Shown piece by piece: positions 40,623 to 48,889 of a stretch of 64,000 nt of DNA. The stretch comes from JAAXHF01 sp965242605 (lineage in GTDB: Bacteria; Desulfobacterota; Binatia; Bin18): positions 1,116,001 through 1,180,000 of the forward strand of contig CBDESS010000001.1 of NCBI GenBank assembly GCA_965242605.1, read 5' to 3'. The notes beneath the pieces were generated by a model that saw only the letters and a list, made by a program, of their open reading frames with translations, searched no databases and was not told the origin of the DNA. Made by a program: the position numbers and the translations under genes. Numbering within the stretch: the first letter of the stretch is position 1; each line of letters opens with the position of its first letter.

Positions 40623-41492
40623 ATGCGACGCTATCGCTCGGTGCTGCTGATTGTGCTGCTGGGGATTGTCCCGGTCATCGCCCTGGTGATCAGCGTGTAC
40701 CTGTACTTTGGCGAGCGGCCGGCCGGGCCGTCGCCCGAGCAGGTGGTGGAAGCCCCGCCGCCCCCGCCGTCTGAACCGCCGCCCCCGCCAGTTGATGTGT
40801 GGGCCGCGGACCGCAACCTGGAGGTCGGCGAGCTGCTCACTGCCACCGACCTCACCGCCGTGCCGCTCGAAGCCACGGCCGTCCGTGCGGAGCACCTGCG
40901 CCGTGACCAGACCACTATGGCGGGCGTGGTCGGCTCGGTAGTCCGCACGCCGCTGCTGGCCGGGATGCCGCTCACCTGGGCGCAGCTGGTGCGGCCCGGC
41001 CAGGACGGGTTTCTGGCCGCAACGCTCGCGCCCAACCACCGGGCCGTGACCATCACGGTCAATCAGGAGACGAGCCACGCCGGCCTGCTCTCGCCGGGCG
41101 ACCGGGTTGATGTCATCTTCACCATGCAGACCGATAGAGCCAACCCGCTCAGCGTCGTCAGCCGGACGGTCTTGCAGAATATCCGGGTGATGGCCGTCAA
41201 CTGGCAGATGGAGCCCGTTGCCGGCGAGGCCCGGGAGGGCGGGGGCGGCCGGCGGGATGCCGGCCAGACGGTGACGCTTGAAGTCCTGCCCCTGGAGGCC
41301 GACCGGCTGGTGCTGGCCACCGGCAGCCAAGGCAGCCTGGCGCTGGCGCTGCGCCCGCTCAGCCGGTCCGCCCGTGCTGCCCGTCACTCGCAGAGCGGCC
41401 TCGCCATGCTCCTGCCCTCCGAGGACGAGGAGCCGGTCCGGGTTCAGGTCTACCGCGGTACCAGCCGGGAAGAGGTGCTGCTGACCGAATAG
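40623..41492 (+). CDS. cpaB: Flp pilus assembly protein CpaB/RcpC
   Basis: This periplasmic protein is anchored by one N-terminal membrane helix (SVLLIVLLGIVPVIALVISVY). A Pro-rich spacer precedes the SAF domain (VDVWAADRNLEVGELLTATDL), and the conserved RAVTITVNQETSHAGLLSPG and RVDVIFTM follow. CpaB is required for pilus assembly with the secretin and may bind the cell wall through the SAF domain. The 289-residue length is typical. It converges with tadC, their ends being 5 nt apart. Confidence 0.93.
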   Translation: MRRYRSVLLIVLLGIVPVIALVISVYLYFGERPAGPSPEQVVEAPPPPPSEPPPPPVDVWAADRNLEVGELLTATDLTAVPLEATAVRAEHLRRDQTTMAGVVGSVVRTPLLAGMPLTWAQLVRPGQDGFLAATLAPNHRAVTITVNQETSHAGLLSPGDRVDVIFTMQTDRANPLSVVSRTVLQNIRVMAVNWQMEPVAGEAREGGGGRRDAGQTVTLEVLPLEADRLVLATGSQGSLALALRPLSRSARAARHSQSGLAMLLPSEDEEPVRVQVYRGTSREEVLLTE

Positions 41493-41497
41493 GCCGC

Positions 41498-42460
41498 CTA
41501 GCCGCTCAGGCTGCGCAGCGCTTCGAGCGCCATCAGGGCACCCGGCCCGGCAACCAGCAGGATTGTGCCTGGCGTCACCAGCAGCAGCATGGGCATACTC
41601 ATCAGCACCGGCAGGCGCTCGATCTGGGCGGCGATGCGGGCCGCCCGCTGGGTGCGCTCGCTGTGGGCAATGTTCTGCATCGACTGGGTAAGCGGTGTGC
41701 CGTAACGCTCGCCCTGAACAATGGTGGTGGCCAGGTCGCGCAGTCCCTCTATTTCGGTCCGGGTGTACAAGTCGTTCAGGACAGTCTTGCGGTCGGCCCC
41801 AATGCGGAGTTCGGCCTCAACCTGGCTGAACTCCCGGGCCAGGTCGGGGGTCAGCGGCCCGAGTTCCTGGGCGACCCTGGTCAGCGAGCGGTCAAAGGTC
41901 AGGCCGGATTCCAGACACAGGGTCAGCAGGTCGAGGGCGTCGGGCAGGGAGGCGGCCATTCTGGTGTGGCGGCGGGCCGCCAGGTAGCGCAGGCCCATCT
42001 CGGGCAGCATCCCGCCGATCACCGCCCCAAACAACCCAGCCATGACAATCACCAGGGTATAATTCCCCAGCAGCTCACTGTGCGACGCCTGGAAGCCGGT
42101 CAGCAGGCCGCTGACCAGGGTGACGACGAGCTTGACAGCCATGAATACCGACAGGGCGTCGGCCTGACGGAAGCCGGCCTTGCCGAGGAGGTGGCGCAGC
42201 TTTTCCCGCTCGTCAATCCCGACCGGGACCAGCATGGAGGTAGACTTGAGGACGCCGAACACGACCTTCAGGTACAGGGGGCGGCCTGAGGTTTTGCGGC
42301 GGGTGCGGCGCTCGGGTTCGTCAGAGACCGTTCGTGCCAAGGTCCGTACCCGATCCAGCCGGCGGTCAAGCACCTTGCCGCGGCGGAACTCCTGCCAGGC
42401 CAGGCGGCTGAGGACCGCCACGGCAGGCAGGGCGACGCAAAGAATCAGCAGGATGCGCAT
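41498..42460 (-). CDS. tadC: Tad pilus inner-membrane protein TadC
   Basis: This 320-residue GspF-family inner-membrane protein forms the pilus assembly platform with TadB. The GspF/T2SSF domain contains LPDALDLLTLCLESGLTFDRSL and ELRIGADRKTVLNDLYTRT, followed by GTPLTQSMQNIAHSER. Hydrophobic segments lie at the N-terminus, around residue 110-155 and at the C-terminus. It is 15 nt downstream of tadB. Confidence 0.94.
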   Translation of the reverse strand: MRILLILCVALPAVAVLSRLAWQEFRRGKVLDRRLDRVRTLARTVSDEPERRTRRKTSGRPLYLKVVFGVLKSTSMLVPVGIDEREKLRHLLGKAGFRQADALSVFMAVKLVVTLVSGLLTGFQASHSELLGNYTLVIVMAGLFGAVIGGMLPEMGLRYLAARRHTRMAASLPDALDLLTLCLESGLTFDRSLTRVAQELGPLTPDLAREFSQVEAELRIGADRKTVLNDLYTRTEIEGLRDLATTIVQGERYGTPLTQSMQNIAHSERTQRAARIAAQIERLPVLMSMPMLLLVTPGTILLVAGPGALMALEALRSLSG

Positions 42461-42475
42461 GGGGGCTTCTCCGTC

Positions 42476-43507
42476 TCAGCGGACGACGCGGGCGGCCAGG
42501 GCGCGGGCGACAAGCAGCCCGAGGACTATGCCGCCGATGCCGTAGCGGAGCAGGCTGGTGCCCGAGTCGGTAGCGAACAGTATTTCGACCGCCTCCGGGT
42601 TGGTGAACTGCTGGAAGGTCAGCACGGCGACTGGAATGGCGGCAACAATCATCAGGGTCAGCCGGGTCTGGGCGGTGGCGCTCTGGGCCTTGAGGGCGGT
42701 CTCGCGGCGGGCGCGCAGGGTGGCCGACAGGTTGCCGAGCGCGCCCGAGATCGCCCCGCCGGTCGTCCGTTGCAGGCACACCGCGGAGGCAAACAGGGTA
42801 AACTCCGAGATGCGGACCCGGGCCGCGGTGCCACGGATGACGGTCTCCGGGTCAAGGCCGGCGTCCGTGCCTTCCTTGATTGAGCCGAGCACCTTGCTGA
42901 CCGGCGGCTGGACCTCCTCGGCGACCGTGGAGATGGCTTCTGTTGAGGGCAGACCCGCCCGCATCAGGCGCACCACATGGTCAACGGCCTCGGGGAAGAG
43001 CCGCAGGAACTCGGCCCGCCGGCGGGAGTTGAAGAGGGCCAGCACGGCATAGCCGGCCGCCGGCCAACTGATCAGCCCTGACAGCAGGCTGGAGGCCAGC
43101 CCAAAGCGGGCGAAGAGGGCCGCGATGCAGACCACCGCGGCGACCAGGCCGGCCAGCCCGATCGCTTTGGGCAGGGCGGTGTCGGCCTCCAGCATGGAAA
43201 ATCTGCGCTCAATCCGGTCCAGCAGCCAGGAGTTGGGCCGCTGCTGGCGGAAGACGCTGATCTCGACCGGGACCTCGCCGTCGGCTTGGGCCTCACCGCT
43301 CAGCGGGGCGGCCACCCGCCGCAGCCGGCGGGCAAGCGCTTTGCGCTCATTGCGGGTATCCAGCCACAGGACGATGCCGAGGGCGACGACGAGCAGGGCG
43401 GTCAGGCCGCTGACCAGCGCCAGCAGCAGGCTGCCGGCCAGCGCCAGGACGACGACGAGCGGGATCAGTACGCCCACCACACAGGCGACAATGACCACCG
43501 GGGTCAT
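42476..43507 (-). CDS. tadB: Tad pilus inner-membrane protein TadB
   Basis: This 343-residue GspF-family protein is the second platform subunit. It starts with two hydrophobic helices, has a cytoplasmic part (NERKALARRLRRVAAPL) and the GspF signature AVDHVVRLMRAGLPSTEAIS then EGTDAGLDPETVIRG. The start 43507 overlaps the tadA stop by 4 nt (ATGA), so the earlier frame start at 43594 is rejected. Confidence 0.94.
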   Translation of the reverse strand: MTPVVIVACVVGVLIPLVVVLALAGSLLLALVSGLTALLVVALGIVLWLDTRNERKALARRLRRVAAPLSGEAQADGEVPVEISVFRQQRPNSWLLDRIERRFSMLEADTALPKAIGLAGLVAAVVCIAALFARFGLASSLLSGLISWPAAGYAVLALFNSRRRAEFLRLFPEAVDHVVRLMRAGLPSTEAISTVAEEVQPPVSKVLGSIKEGTDAGLDPETVIRGTAARVRISEFTLFASAVCLQRTTGGAISGALGNLSATLRARRETALKAQSATAQTRLTLMIVAAIPVAVLTFQQFTNPEAVEILFATDSGTSLLRYGIGGIVLGLLVARALAARVVR

Positions 43508-44919
43508 GCCGCGGCCTCTACGGTGCCGCCGCTCTCCTGGAGCACTTCCGTCAGTTCGGCCCGCAGGCCGGCGGCCTCGACCGCCTCCATCCACGAGGGC
43601 TGCCGGCCTGTGCCCTCAAACAGGTGTGCCTCGCCCGGCAGCCGCCGCCACATCTCCTCGGTCGTGACGATCTCGCCCTCCAAGCCGGCCACATCGGTAA
43701 TACTGGTCACACAGCGGTGGCCGGAGCGCAGCCGGGCCATCTGGACGATGATATCGAGGGCCGACACAATCTGGCGGCGGATGGCCATCAGCGGCATGTC
43801 GCTGGCGGTCATCATCAGCATGTTCTCCAGCCGCATCAGTGCGTCACGGGGGTTGTTGGCGTGGACTGTACACATGGAGCCGGGGTGGCCGGTGTTCATC
43901 GCCTGCAACATCTCGTTGGCCTCTTCGCCCCGGACCTCACCGACAATGATCCGGTCGGGCCGCATCCGCAGGGCGTTGATCAGCAGCTCCCGGCTCGTCA
44001 CCTGCCCGGTGCCCTCGGCGCTCATGGTGCGCGTTTCCAGCCGGACGACATGCGGCTGCTGGAGTTGGAGTTCGGCCGAGTCTTCGATGGTCACCAGCCG
44101 CTCGGTATGGCTGATCTCGCTCGACAGGGCGTTCATAAAGGTCGTCTTGCCGGCCCCGGTGCCGCCGGCAATCAGGATGTTCAGCCGGGCTTTGACGCAG
44201 AGCTGGAGCAGCTGGGCCATGATCGGGGTGAAAGTATGGCGGGCGGCCATTTCTTCGAGGCCAATGCCCTTGACCACAAAGCGGCGGATTGAGATGGCCG
44301 CCCCGTCAAGGGCCAGCGGCGGAATAATGATATTGACCCGGCTGCCGTCGGGCAGGCGGGCGTCTACCATTGGGCTGGCCTCGTCCACCCGCCGGCCAAC
44401 CCAGCCGGCGATGCGCTGGGCGATGTTCAACAGGTGTTGCTCGTCGCGGAACCGGATGTCTACCAGCTCCAGCTTGCCCCGGCGTTCGACGTAGACCGAT
44501 TTGGTGCCGTTGACCAGGATGTCGGAGATATGCGGGTCATTGAACAGCGGCTCCAGCGGGCCGAGCCCCTTGATGTCGTCAACCAGTCGGCTGACGACCT
44601 TCTGGCGGTCAAGCGGGGTCAGCTCGGCGGCAGGAGAGTCATCCTGGTCAAGAAAGGCCCGGAGTTGGACGGCGAGGGCGGCACGGTCCAGCTCGGCGGC
44701 CTTGGCCATGTCGAGGTTCTGGACAATGATCGGGTGCAGTTCGGCGGCCTTGTCGGCGACGAGGGTTGAGTCGTTGGGGGTGCGGACCGGGGCGATGGTT
44801 TCGACCGGCTCGGCGACTGCCGGCGCGGCCCCGCGGACCGGGACCGGCTCGACGCTTTTGCTTTCCCGGGCCTGCTCTGAGGCCGTTCTGGGTCGGCGTC
44901 CGAAGAGGCTGCGTGCCAT
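43504..44919 (-). CDS. tadA: Tad pilus ATPase TadA/CpaF
   Basis: This 471-residue secretion ATPase powers Flp pilus assembly. It contains the N-terminal CpaF region (DIKGLGPLEPLFNDPHISDILVNG split by short spacers), Walker A IAGGTGAGKTTFMNAL, the Asp box RLVTIEDSAELQL, the His box and Walker B (RPDRIIVGEVRGEEANEML), and the arginine-rich NTGHPGSMCTVHANNPRDAL. All catalytic motifs look intact. It lies downstream of tadZ and a dispersed repeat. Confidence 0.96.
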   Translation of the reverse strand: MARSLFGRRPRTASEQARESKSVEPVPVRGAAPAVAEPVETIAPVRTPNDSTLVADKAAELHPIIVQNLDMAKAAELDRAALAVQLRAFLDQDDSPAAELTPLDRQKVVSRLVDDIKGLGPLEPLFNDPHISDILVNGTKSVYVERRGKLELVDIRFRDEQHLLNIAQRIAGWVGRRVDEASPMVDARLPDGSRVNIIIPPLALDGAAISIRRFVVKGIGLEEMAARHTFTPIMAQLLQLCVKARLNILIAGGTGAGKTTFMNALSSEISHTERLVTIEDSAELQLQQPHVVRLETRTMSAEGTGQVTSRELLINALRMRPDRIIVGEVRGEEANEMLQAMNTGHPGSMCTVHANNPRDALMRLENMLMMTASDMPLMAIRRQIVSALDIIVQMARLRSGHRCVTSITDVAGLEGEIVTTEEMWRRLPGEAHLFEGTGRQPSWMEAVEAAGLRAELTEVLQESGGTVEAAA

Positions 44920-44943
44920 TGTCTCTCCTTAACTGCTCTTCCT

Positions 44944-44960
44944 GCGGGCAGGATGCCCGC
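44944..44960. repeat. Dispersed GCGGGCA...TGCCCGC palindrome between tadA and tadZ
   Basis: GCGGGCA and TGCCCGC are perfect arms with a 3-nt loop, followed by ATTCCCAGGG. The element is of the same family as copies at 25642, 49205, 50647, 51120 and 61169. It falls in the short space between tadA and tadZ. Confidence 0.75.
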
Positions 44961-44975
44961 ATTCCCAGGGGGGCT

Positions 44976-46133
44976 TCACCCTCCCCCCTCATTTTCTCTG
45001 CCACTGTCTTCGGCCAGCGACACCGCTTGGCGCGTCAGGCTGCTGACCAACTGCTCCAGGGCAGCGCGATACTTCTTGCTCAGGCTACGCTCCGGCCAGC
45101 CGTGGTCGGTCGCCGCCGGCAGGGCCGGTTCATACGGGATGGTCACATCGGGGTTGCGGCCGGCCAGGGCATAGCGGATCTCGTCCGCGGCCAGGGCGCT
45201 TTTCCTGGCCCGGGTGTGGCTCTCGACCAGGATGACTGAGCGGTCTTTGCCCAGCAGGGTCAGGCGGTGGACCGCCCGGTCGAGGCTGACCAGGGTCGGT
45301 TCATAGACCAGCACCCGCTCGTCGGCGTGCTCAAAGAGGGAGAACAGGGTGTCGGTATCGACCGCGCCGTCTACAATAACGAGGTGCGAGCGGTTGGCAA
45401 GCTGTTCGGTCAGCCATTGGACGGCGCTGGCGGCCGGCTGTGGGGGCAGGTTGTCGCTGGCCCGGTAGCCGTAGACCGAGATGCGGGGCGAGGCCGTGGT
45501 TCGCACGCCGTCAATCAGGTCGGGGTTCGGCTCGGCGCTGGCGGCGTTGTCAAGCACTTCTTCAAGCCCCCGGGCCGGCTCAACATCGAGCATCAGCGGC
45601 AACGCCCCGGAGGTTCGCTCCAGGTCAAGGGCCGATACATAGCTGCCCTGGCTGGCCGCGGTCCGGGTCGTCACCGCGGCCAGGGTAGTGGCCCCGCTGC
45701 CGCCGCAGCTGGCAAAGGCGATGACCCGCCCGGCGTACAGGCGGCTCGCGCTGTCGTCGCTTTTGAGGGCGGTTGTCACCGCGTCGTGAATATCGCTGAC
45801 CGTGACCGGCTTGGGCAGGTAGTCGCTGACCCCGTAGGCCAGCAGCTCACGGGTGAAGCGGGCCGTGTCGTTGGAGCTGATGGCCACCACCAGGGTCCCT
45901 AATTCAACCACGCCGGCCAGCTCGTGGATACGTCCGGCGGGGAACTCGCTGCCGTCGAGATCGACGAAGATCAAGCGGGGTGAGGCCGAGTTGGCGAGGG
46001 TTTTGATGGCCGTCTGAATATCGCCACGTTGTACCCGTGCACCGCGGCCGGTCAGGGCCTCGTTCAGCACCTTTTCGGTGGCCGGGTCTACGGCAAAGGC
46101 GCGGATTTCGTTGTTGTCTGTATCTGGATTCAC
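44976..46133 (-). CDS. tadZ: TadZ/CpaE-type ATPase, pilus localisation protein
   Basis: This 385-residue protein has an N-terminal receiver-like (atypical) domain (LIFVDLDGSEFPAGRI) and a C-terminal MinD/ParA-type domain. The deviant Walker A region reads FASCGGSGATTLAAV, and LVIVDGAVDTDTLFSL provides a Walker B-like strand. TadZ positions the pilus machine at the cell pole. GTG 46133 is the start, 4 nt after the small membrane gene. The first 53 residues are copied four times upstream in the tandem array, where they are fused to another gene's tail. Confidence 0.9.
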   Translation of the reverse strand: MNPDTDNNEIRAFAVDPATEKVLNEALTGRGARVQRGDIQTAIKTLANSASPRLIFVDLDGSEFPAGRIHELAGVVELGTLVVAISSNDTARFTRELLAYGVSDYLPKPVTVSDIHDAVTTALKSDDSASRLYAGRVIAFASCGGSGATTLAAVTTRTAASQGSYVSALDLERTSGALPLMLDVEPARGLEEVLDNAASAEPNPDLIDGVRTTASPRISVYGYRASDNLPPQPAASAVQWLTEQLANRSHLVIVDGAVDTDTLFSLFEHADERVLVYEPTLVSLDRAVHRLTLLGKDRSVILVESHTRARKSALAADEIRYALAGRNPDVTIPYEPALPAATDHGWPERSLSKKYRAALEQLVSSLTRQAVSLAEDSGRENEGGG

Positions 46134-46137
46134 CGGA

Positions 46138-46386
46138 TTATGGGGTTGGCTGGCCGGTGCGCTCGATCAGGGCGCGCAGGGCGGTCATGGTTTGGTCGTG
46201 CTGTTTTTCGAGGGCGGTCATGGTTTGGCGGTGCTGGTTGTCGCGGTGGTCAGCGGAGCGGCGCATGAGGTGGAGACCCCAGGCGAGAATGGCGGTCTGG
46301 ACGATGCTGATGATGAGGGCGGCGACGGCGACCCAATTGGGCTGGCCGAGGCGGTCAATGGCTTCAATGATTCCCTGGTATTCCAT
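46138..46386 (-). CDS. Small membrane/coiled-coil protein, array copy A
   Basis: This 82-residue protein has the common N-terminal part MEYQGIIEAIDRLGQPNW, one membrane helix (VAVAALIISIVQTAILAWGL) and a cytoplasmic or periplasmic tail. The tail in this copy has the fewest repeats: QTMTALEKQ once, then QTMTALRALIERTGQPTP. It lies 4 nt before tadZ, so the tadZ start is coupled to it. It is the shortest of five paralogues. Function is unknown; its place in the Tad operon suggests a pilus-linked membrane component. Confidence 0.75.
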   Translation of the reverse strand: MEYQGIIEAIDRLGQPNWVAVAALIISIVQTAILAWGLHLMRRSADHRDNQHRQTMTALEKQHDQTMTALRALIERTGQPTP

Positions 46387-46422
46387 CGGGCGTGTTGCTC
46401 TGGAGCGGTCCGCTCTCCTCCG

Positions 46423-46650
46423 CTAGTCGTCAATGACGGTGGTTCTGACATCGGGCAGGTCTTTGACCTCGTCGTTTGACCAGCGAGTGTAGCGGGGTGA
46501 GGCCGAGTTGGCCAGGGTTTTGAGGGCTGGCTGAATATCGCCACGCTGTCCCCGCGCACCGCGGCCGGTCAGGGCCTCGTTCAGCCTCTTTTCGGTGGCC
46601 GGGTCTACGGCAAAGGCGCGGATTTCGTTGTTGTCTGTATCTGGATTCAC
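46423..46650 (-). CDS. Chimeric TadZ-head/lipoprotein-tail ORF, copy A
   Basis: This 75-residue reading frame joins the first 53 residues of TadZ (ending LANSASPR) to the last 22 of the lipoprotein (YTRWSNDEVKDLPDVRTTVI). The fusion point is the array junction at 46491/46492. It starts with GTG like tadZ and has no complete domain. It is probably a by-product of amplification rather than a working gene. Confidence 0.6.
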   Translation of the reverse strand: MNPDTDNNEIRAFAVDPATEKRLNEALTGRGARGQRGDIQPALKTLANSASPRYTRWSNDEVKDLPDVRTTVIDD

Positions 46651-46654
46651 CGGA

Positions 46655-47032
46655 TTAGGGGGTTGGCCGGCCGGTGCGCTCGATCAGGGCGCGCAGGGCG
46701 GTCATGGTTTGGTCGTGTCGTCTTCCGTCCTCGTCGTGCTGTTTTTCGAGGGCGGTCATGGTTTGGTCATGTCGTCTTCTGTCCTCGTCGTGCTGTTTTT
46801 CGAGGGCGGTCATGGTTTGGTCGTGTCGTCTTCTGTCCTCGTCGTGCTGTTTTTCGAGGGCGGTCATGGTTTGGTCGTGCTGGTTGTCGCGGTGGTCGGC
46901 GGAGCGGCGCATGAGGTGGAGACCCCAGGCGAGAATGGCGGTCTGGACGATGCTGATGACAAGGGCGGCGACGGCGACCCAATTGGGCTGGCCGAGGCGG
47001 TCAATGGCTTCAATGATTCCCTGGTATTCCAT
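46655..47032 (-). CDS. Small membrane/coiled-coil protein, array copy B
   Basis: At 125 residues, this paralogue has the same membrane N-terminus as copy A but a longer tail with three 18-residue units of the type HDEDRRRHDQTMTALEKQ before the common end. The heptad-like Leu/Met spacing suggests an extended coiled coil. The third unit has GRR in place of RRR. Confidence 0.72.
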   Translation of the reverse strand: MEYQGIIEAIDRLGQPNWVAVAALVISIVQTAILAWGLHLMRRSADHRDNQHDQTMTALEKQHDEDRRRHDQTMTALEKQHDEDRRRHDQTMTALEKQHDEDGRRHDQTMTALRALIERTGRPTP

Positions 47033-47068
47033 CGGGCGTGTTGCTCTGGAGCGGCCCGCTCTCCTCCG

Positions 47069-47296
47069 CTAGTCGTCAATGACGGTGGTTCTGACATCGG
47101 GCAGGTCTTTGACCTCGTCGTTTGACCAGCGAGTGTAGCGGGGTGAGGCCGAGTTGGCCAGGGTTTTGAGGGCTGGCTGAATATCGCCACGCTGTCCCCG
47201 CGCACCGCGGCCGGTCAGGTCCTCGTTCAGCCCCTTTTCGGTGGCCGGGTCTGCGGCAAAGGCGCGGATTTCGTTGTTGTCTGTATCTGGATTCAC
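47069..47296 (-). CDS. Chimeric TadZ-head/lipoprotein-tail ORF, copy B
   Basis: This is the same fusion as copy A, with small changes (GLNEDLTGRGARGQ in place of RLNEALTGRGARGQ). The junction lies at 47137/47138. It starts with GTG 4 nt after the array's copy C membrane gene. Confidence 0.6.
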   Translation of the reverse strand: MNPDTDNNEIRAFAADPATEKGLNEDLTGRGARGQRGDIQPALKTLANSASPRYTRWSNDEVKDLPDVRTTVIDD

Positions 47297-47300
47297 CGGA

Positions 47301-47582
47301 TTAGGGGGTTGGCTGGCCGGTGCGCTCGATCAGGGCGCGCAGGGCGGTCATGGTTTGGTCATGCTGTTTTTCGAGGGCGGTTATGGTTTGGTGATGCTGT
47401 TTTTCGAGGGCGGTCATGGTTTGGCGGTGCTGGTTGTCGCGGTGGTCAGCGGAGCGGCGCATGAGGTGGAGACCCCAGGCGAGAATGGCGGTCTGGACGA
47501 TGCTGATGATGAGGGCGGCGACGGCGACCCAATTGGGCTGGCCGAGGCGGTCAATGGCTTCAATGATTCCCTGGTATTCCAT
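47301..47582 (-). CDS. Small membrane/coiled-coil protein, array copy C
   Basis: This 93-residue paralogue has a tail with two 11-residue units (HRQTMTALEKQ, HHQTITALEKQ) rather than the 18-residue form, before the common QTMTALRALIERT end. It shows that the two repeat lengths can exchange within one position. Confidence 0.72.
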   Translation of the reverse strand: MEYQGIIEAIDRLGQPNWVAVAALIISIVQTAILAWGLHLMRRSADHRDNQHRQTMTALEKQHHQTITALEKQHDQTMTALRALIERTGQPTP

Positions 47583-47618
47583 CGGGCGTGTTGCTCTGGA
47601 GCGGTCCGCTCTCCTCCG

Positions 47619-47846
47619 CTAGTCGTCAATGACGGTGGTTCTGACATCGGGCAGGTCTTTGACCTCGTCGTTTGACCAGCGAGTGTAGCGGGGTGAGGCC
47701 GAGTTGGCCAGGGTTTTGAGGGCTGGCTGAATATCGCCACGCTGTCCCCGCGCACCGCGGCCGGTCAGGGCCTCGTTCAGCCTCTTTTCGGTGGCCGGGT
47801 CTACGGCAAAGGCGCGGATTTCGTTGTTGTCTGTATCTGGATTCAC
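47619..47846 (-). CDS. Chimeric TadZ-head/lipoprotein-tail ORF, copy C
   Basis: This 75-residue fusion is identical in protein sequence to copy A, with the junction at 47687/47688. The identity to copy A but not to B suggests recent unit exchange. Confidence 0.6.
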   Translation of the reverse strand: MNPDTDNNEIRAFAVDPATEKRLNEALTGRGARGQRGDIQPALKTLANSASPRYTRWSNDEVKDLPDVRTTVIDD

Positions 47847-47850
47847 CGGA

Positions 47851-48261
47851 TTAGGGGGTTGGCCGGCCGGTGCGCTCGATCAGGGCGCGCAGGGCGGTCA
47901 TGGTTTGGTCGTGTCGTCTTCCGTCCTCGTCGTGCTGTTTTTCGAGGGCGGTCATGGTTTGGTCATGTCGTCTTCTGTCCTCGTCGTGCTGTTTTTCGAG
48001 GGCGGTCATGGTTTGGTCATGTCGTCTTTTGTCCTCGTCGTGCTGTTTTTCGAGGGCGGTTATGGTTTGGTGGTGCTGGTTGTCGAGGGCGGTCATGGTT
48101 TGGTGGTGCTGGTTGTCGCGGTGGTCAGCGGAGCGGCGCATGAGGTGGAGACCCCAGGCGAGAATGGCGGTCTGGACGATGCTGATGATGAGGGCGGCGA
48201 CGGCGACCCAATTGGGCTGGCCGAGGCGGTCAATGGCTTCAATGATTCCCTGGTATTCCAT
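47851..48261 (-). CDS. Small membrane/coiled-coil protein, array copy D
   Basis: At 136 residues this is the longest paralogue. Its tail mixes both repeat forms: HHQTMTALDNQ and HHQTITALEKQ, followed by three 18-residue units with KRR, RRR and GRR variants. The membrane helix is unchanged. Confidence 0.72.
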   Translation of the reverse strand: MEYQGIIEAIDRLGQPNWVAVAALIISIVQTAILAWGLHLMRRSADHRDNQHHQTMTALDNQHHQTITALEKQHDEDKRRHDQTMTALEKQHDEDRRRHDQTMTALEKQHDEDGRRHDQTMTALRALIERTGRPTP

Positions 48262-48297
48262 CGGGCGTGTTGCTCTGGAGCGGTCCGCTCTCCTCCG

Positions 48298-48525
48298 CTA
48301 GTCGTCAATGACGGTGGTTCTGACATCGGGCAGGTCTTTGACCTCGTCGTTTGACCAGCGAGTGTAGCGGGGTGAGGCCGAGTTGGCCAGGGTTTTGAGG
48401 GCTGGCTGAATATCGCCATGCTGTCCCCGCGCACCGCGGCCGGTCAGGGCCTCGTTCAGCCCCTTTTCGGTGGCCGGGTCTACGGCAAAGGCGCGGATTT
48501 CGTTGTTGTCTGTATCTGGATTCAC
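48298..48525 (-). CDS. Chimeric TadZ-head/lipoprotein-tail ORF, copy D
   Basis: This is the fourth fusion of the TadZ head with the lipoprotein tail. A longer frame to 48558 is open, but the GTG at 48525 corresponds to the starts of the other copies and of tadZ. The junction lies at 48366/48367. Confidence 0.58.
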   Translation of the reverse strand: MNPDTDNNEIRAFAVDPATEKGLNEALTGRGARGQHGDIQPALKTLANSASPRYTRWSNDEVKDLPDVRTTVIDD

Positions 48526-48529
48526 CGGA

Positions 48530-48853
48530 TTAGGGGGTTGGCTGGCCGGTGCGCTCAATCAGGGCGCGCAGGGCGGTCATGGTTTGGTCATGTCGTCTTC
48601 TGTCCTCGTCGTGCTGTTTTTCGAGGGCGGTCATGGTTTGGTCATGTCGTCTTCTGTCCTCGTCGTGCTGTTTTTCGAGGGCGGTCATGGTTTGGTCATG
48701 CTGGTTGTCGCGGTGGTCGGCGGAGCGGCGCATGAGGTGGAGACCCCAGGCGAGAATGGCGGTCTGGACGATGCTGATGACAAGGGCGGCGACAGCGACC
48801 CAATTGGGCTGGCCGAGGCGGTCAATGGCTTCAATGATTCCCTGGTATTCCAT
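48530..48853 (-). CDS. Small membrane/coiled-coil protein, array copy E
   Basis: This 107-residue paralogue has two 18-residue tail units. It lies next to the complete lipoprotein gene, 36 nt downstream of its stop, and so occupies the position the single ancestral gene would have had. Its amino-terminal region has ALVISIVQ like copy B. Confidence 0.73.
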   Translation of the reverse strand: MEYQGIIEAIDRLGQPNWVAVAALVISIVQTAILAWGLHLMRRSADHRDNQHDQTMTALEKQHDEDRRRHDQTMTALEKQHDEDRRRHDQTMTALRALIERTGQPTP

Positions 48854-48889
48854 CGGGCGTGTTGCTCTGGAGCGGCCCGCTCTCCTCCG

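Noticed and set aside
43286..44494. 402-residue plus-strand frame
   Set aside because: It is a Ser/Arg-rich shadow of tadA and tadB.
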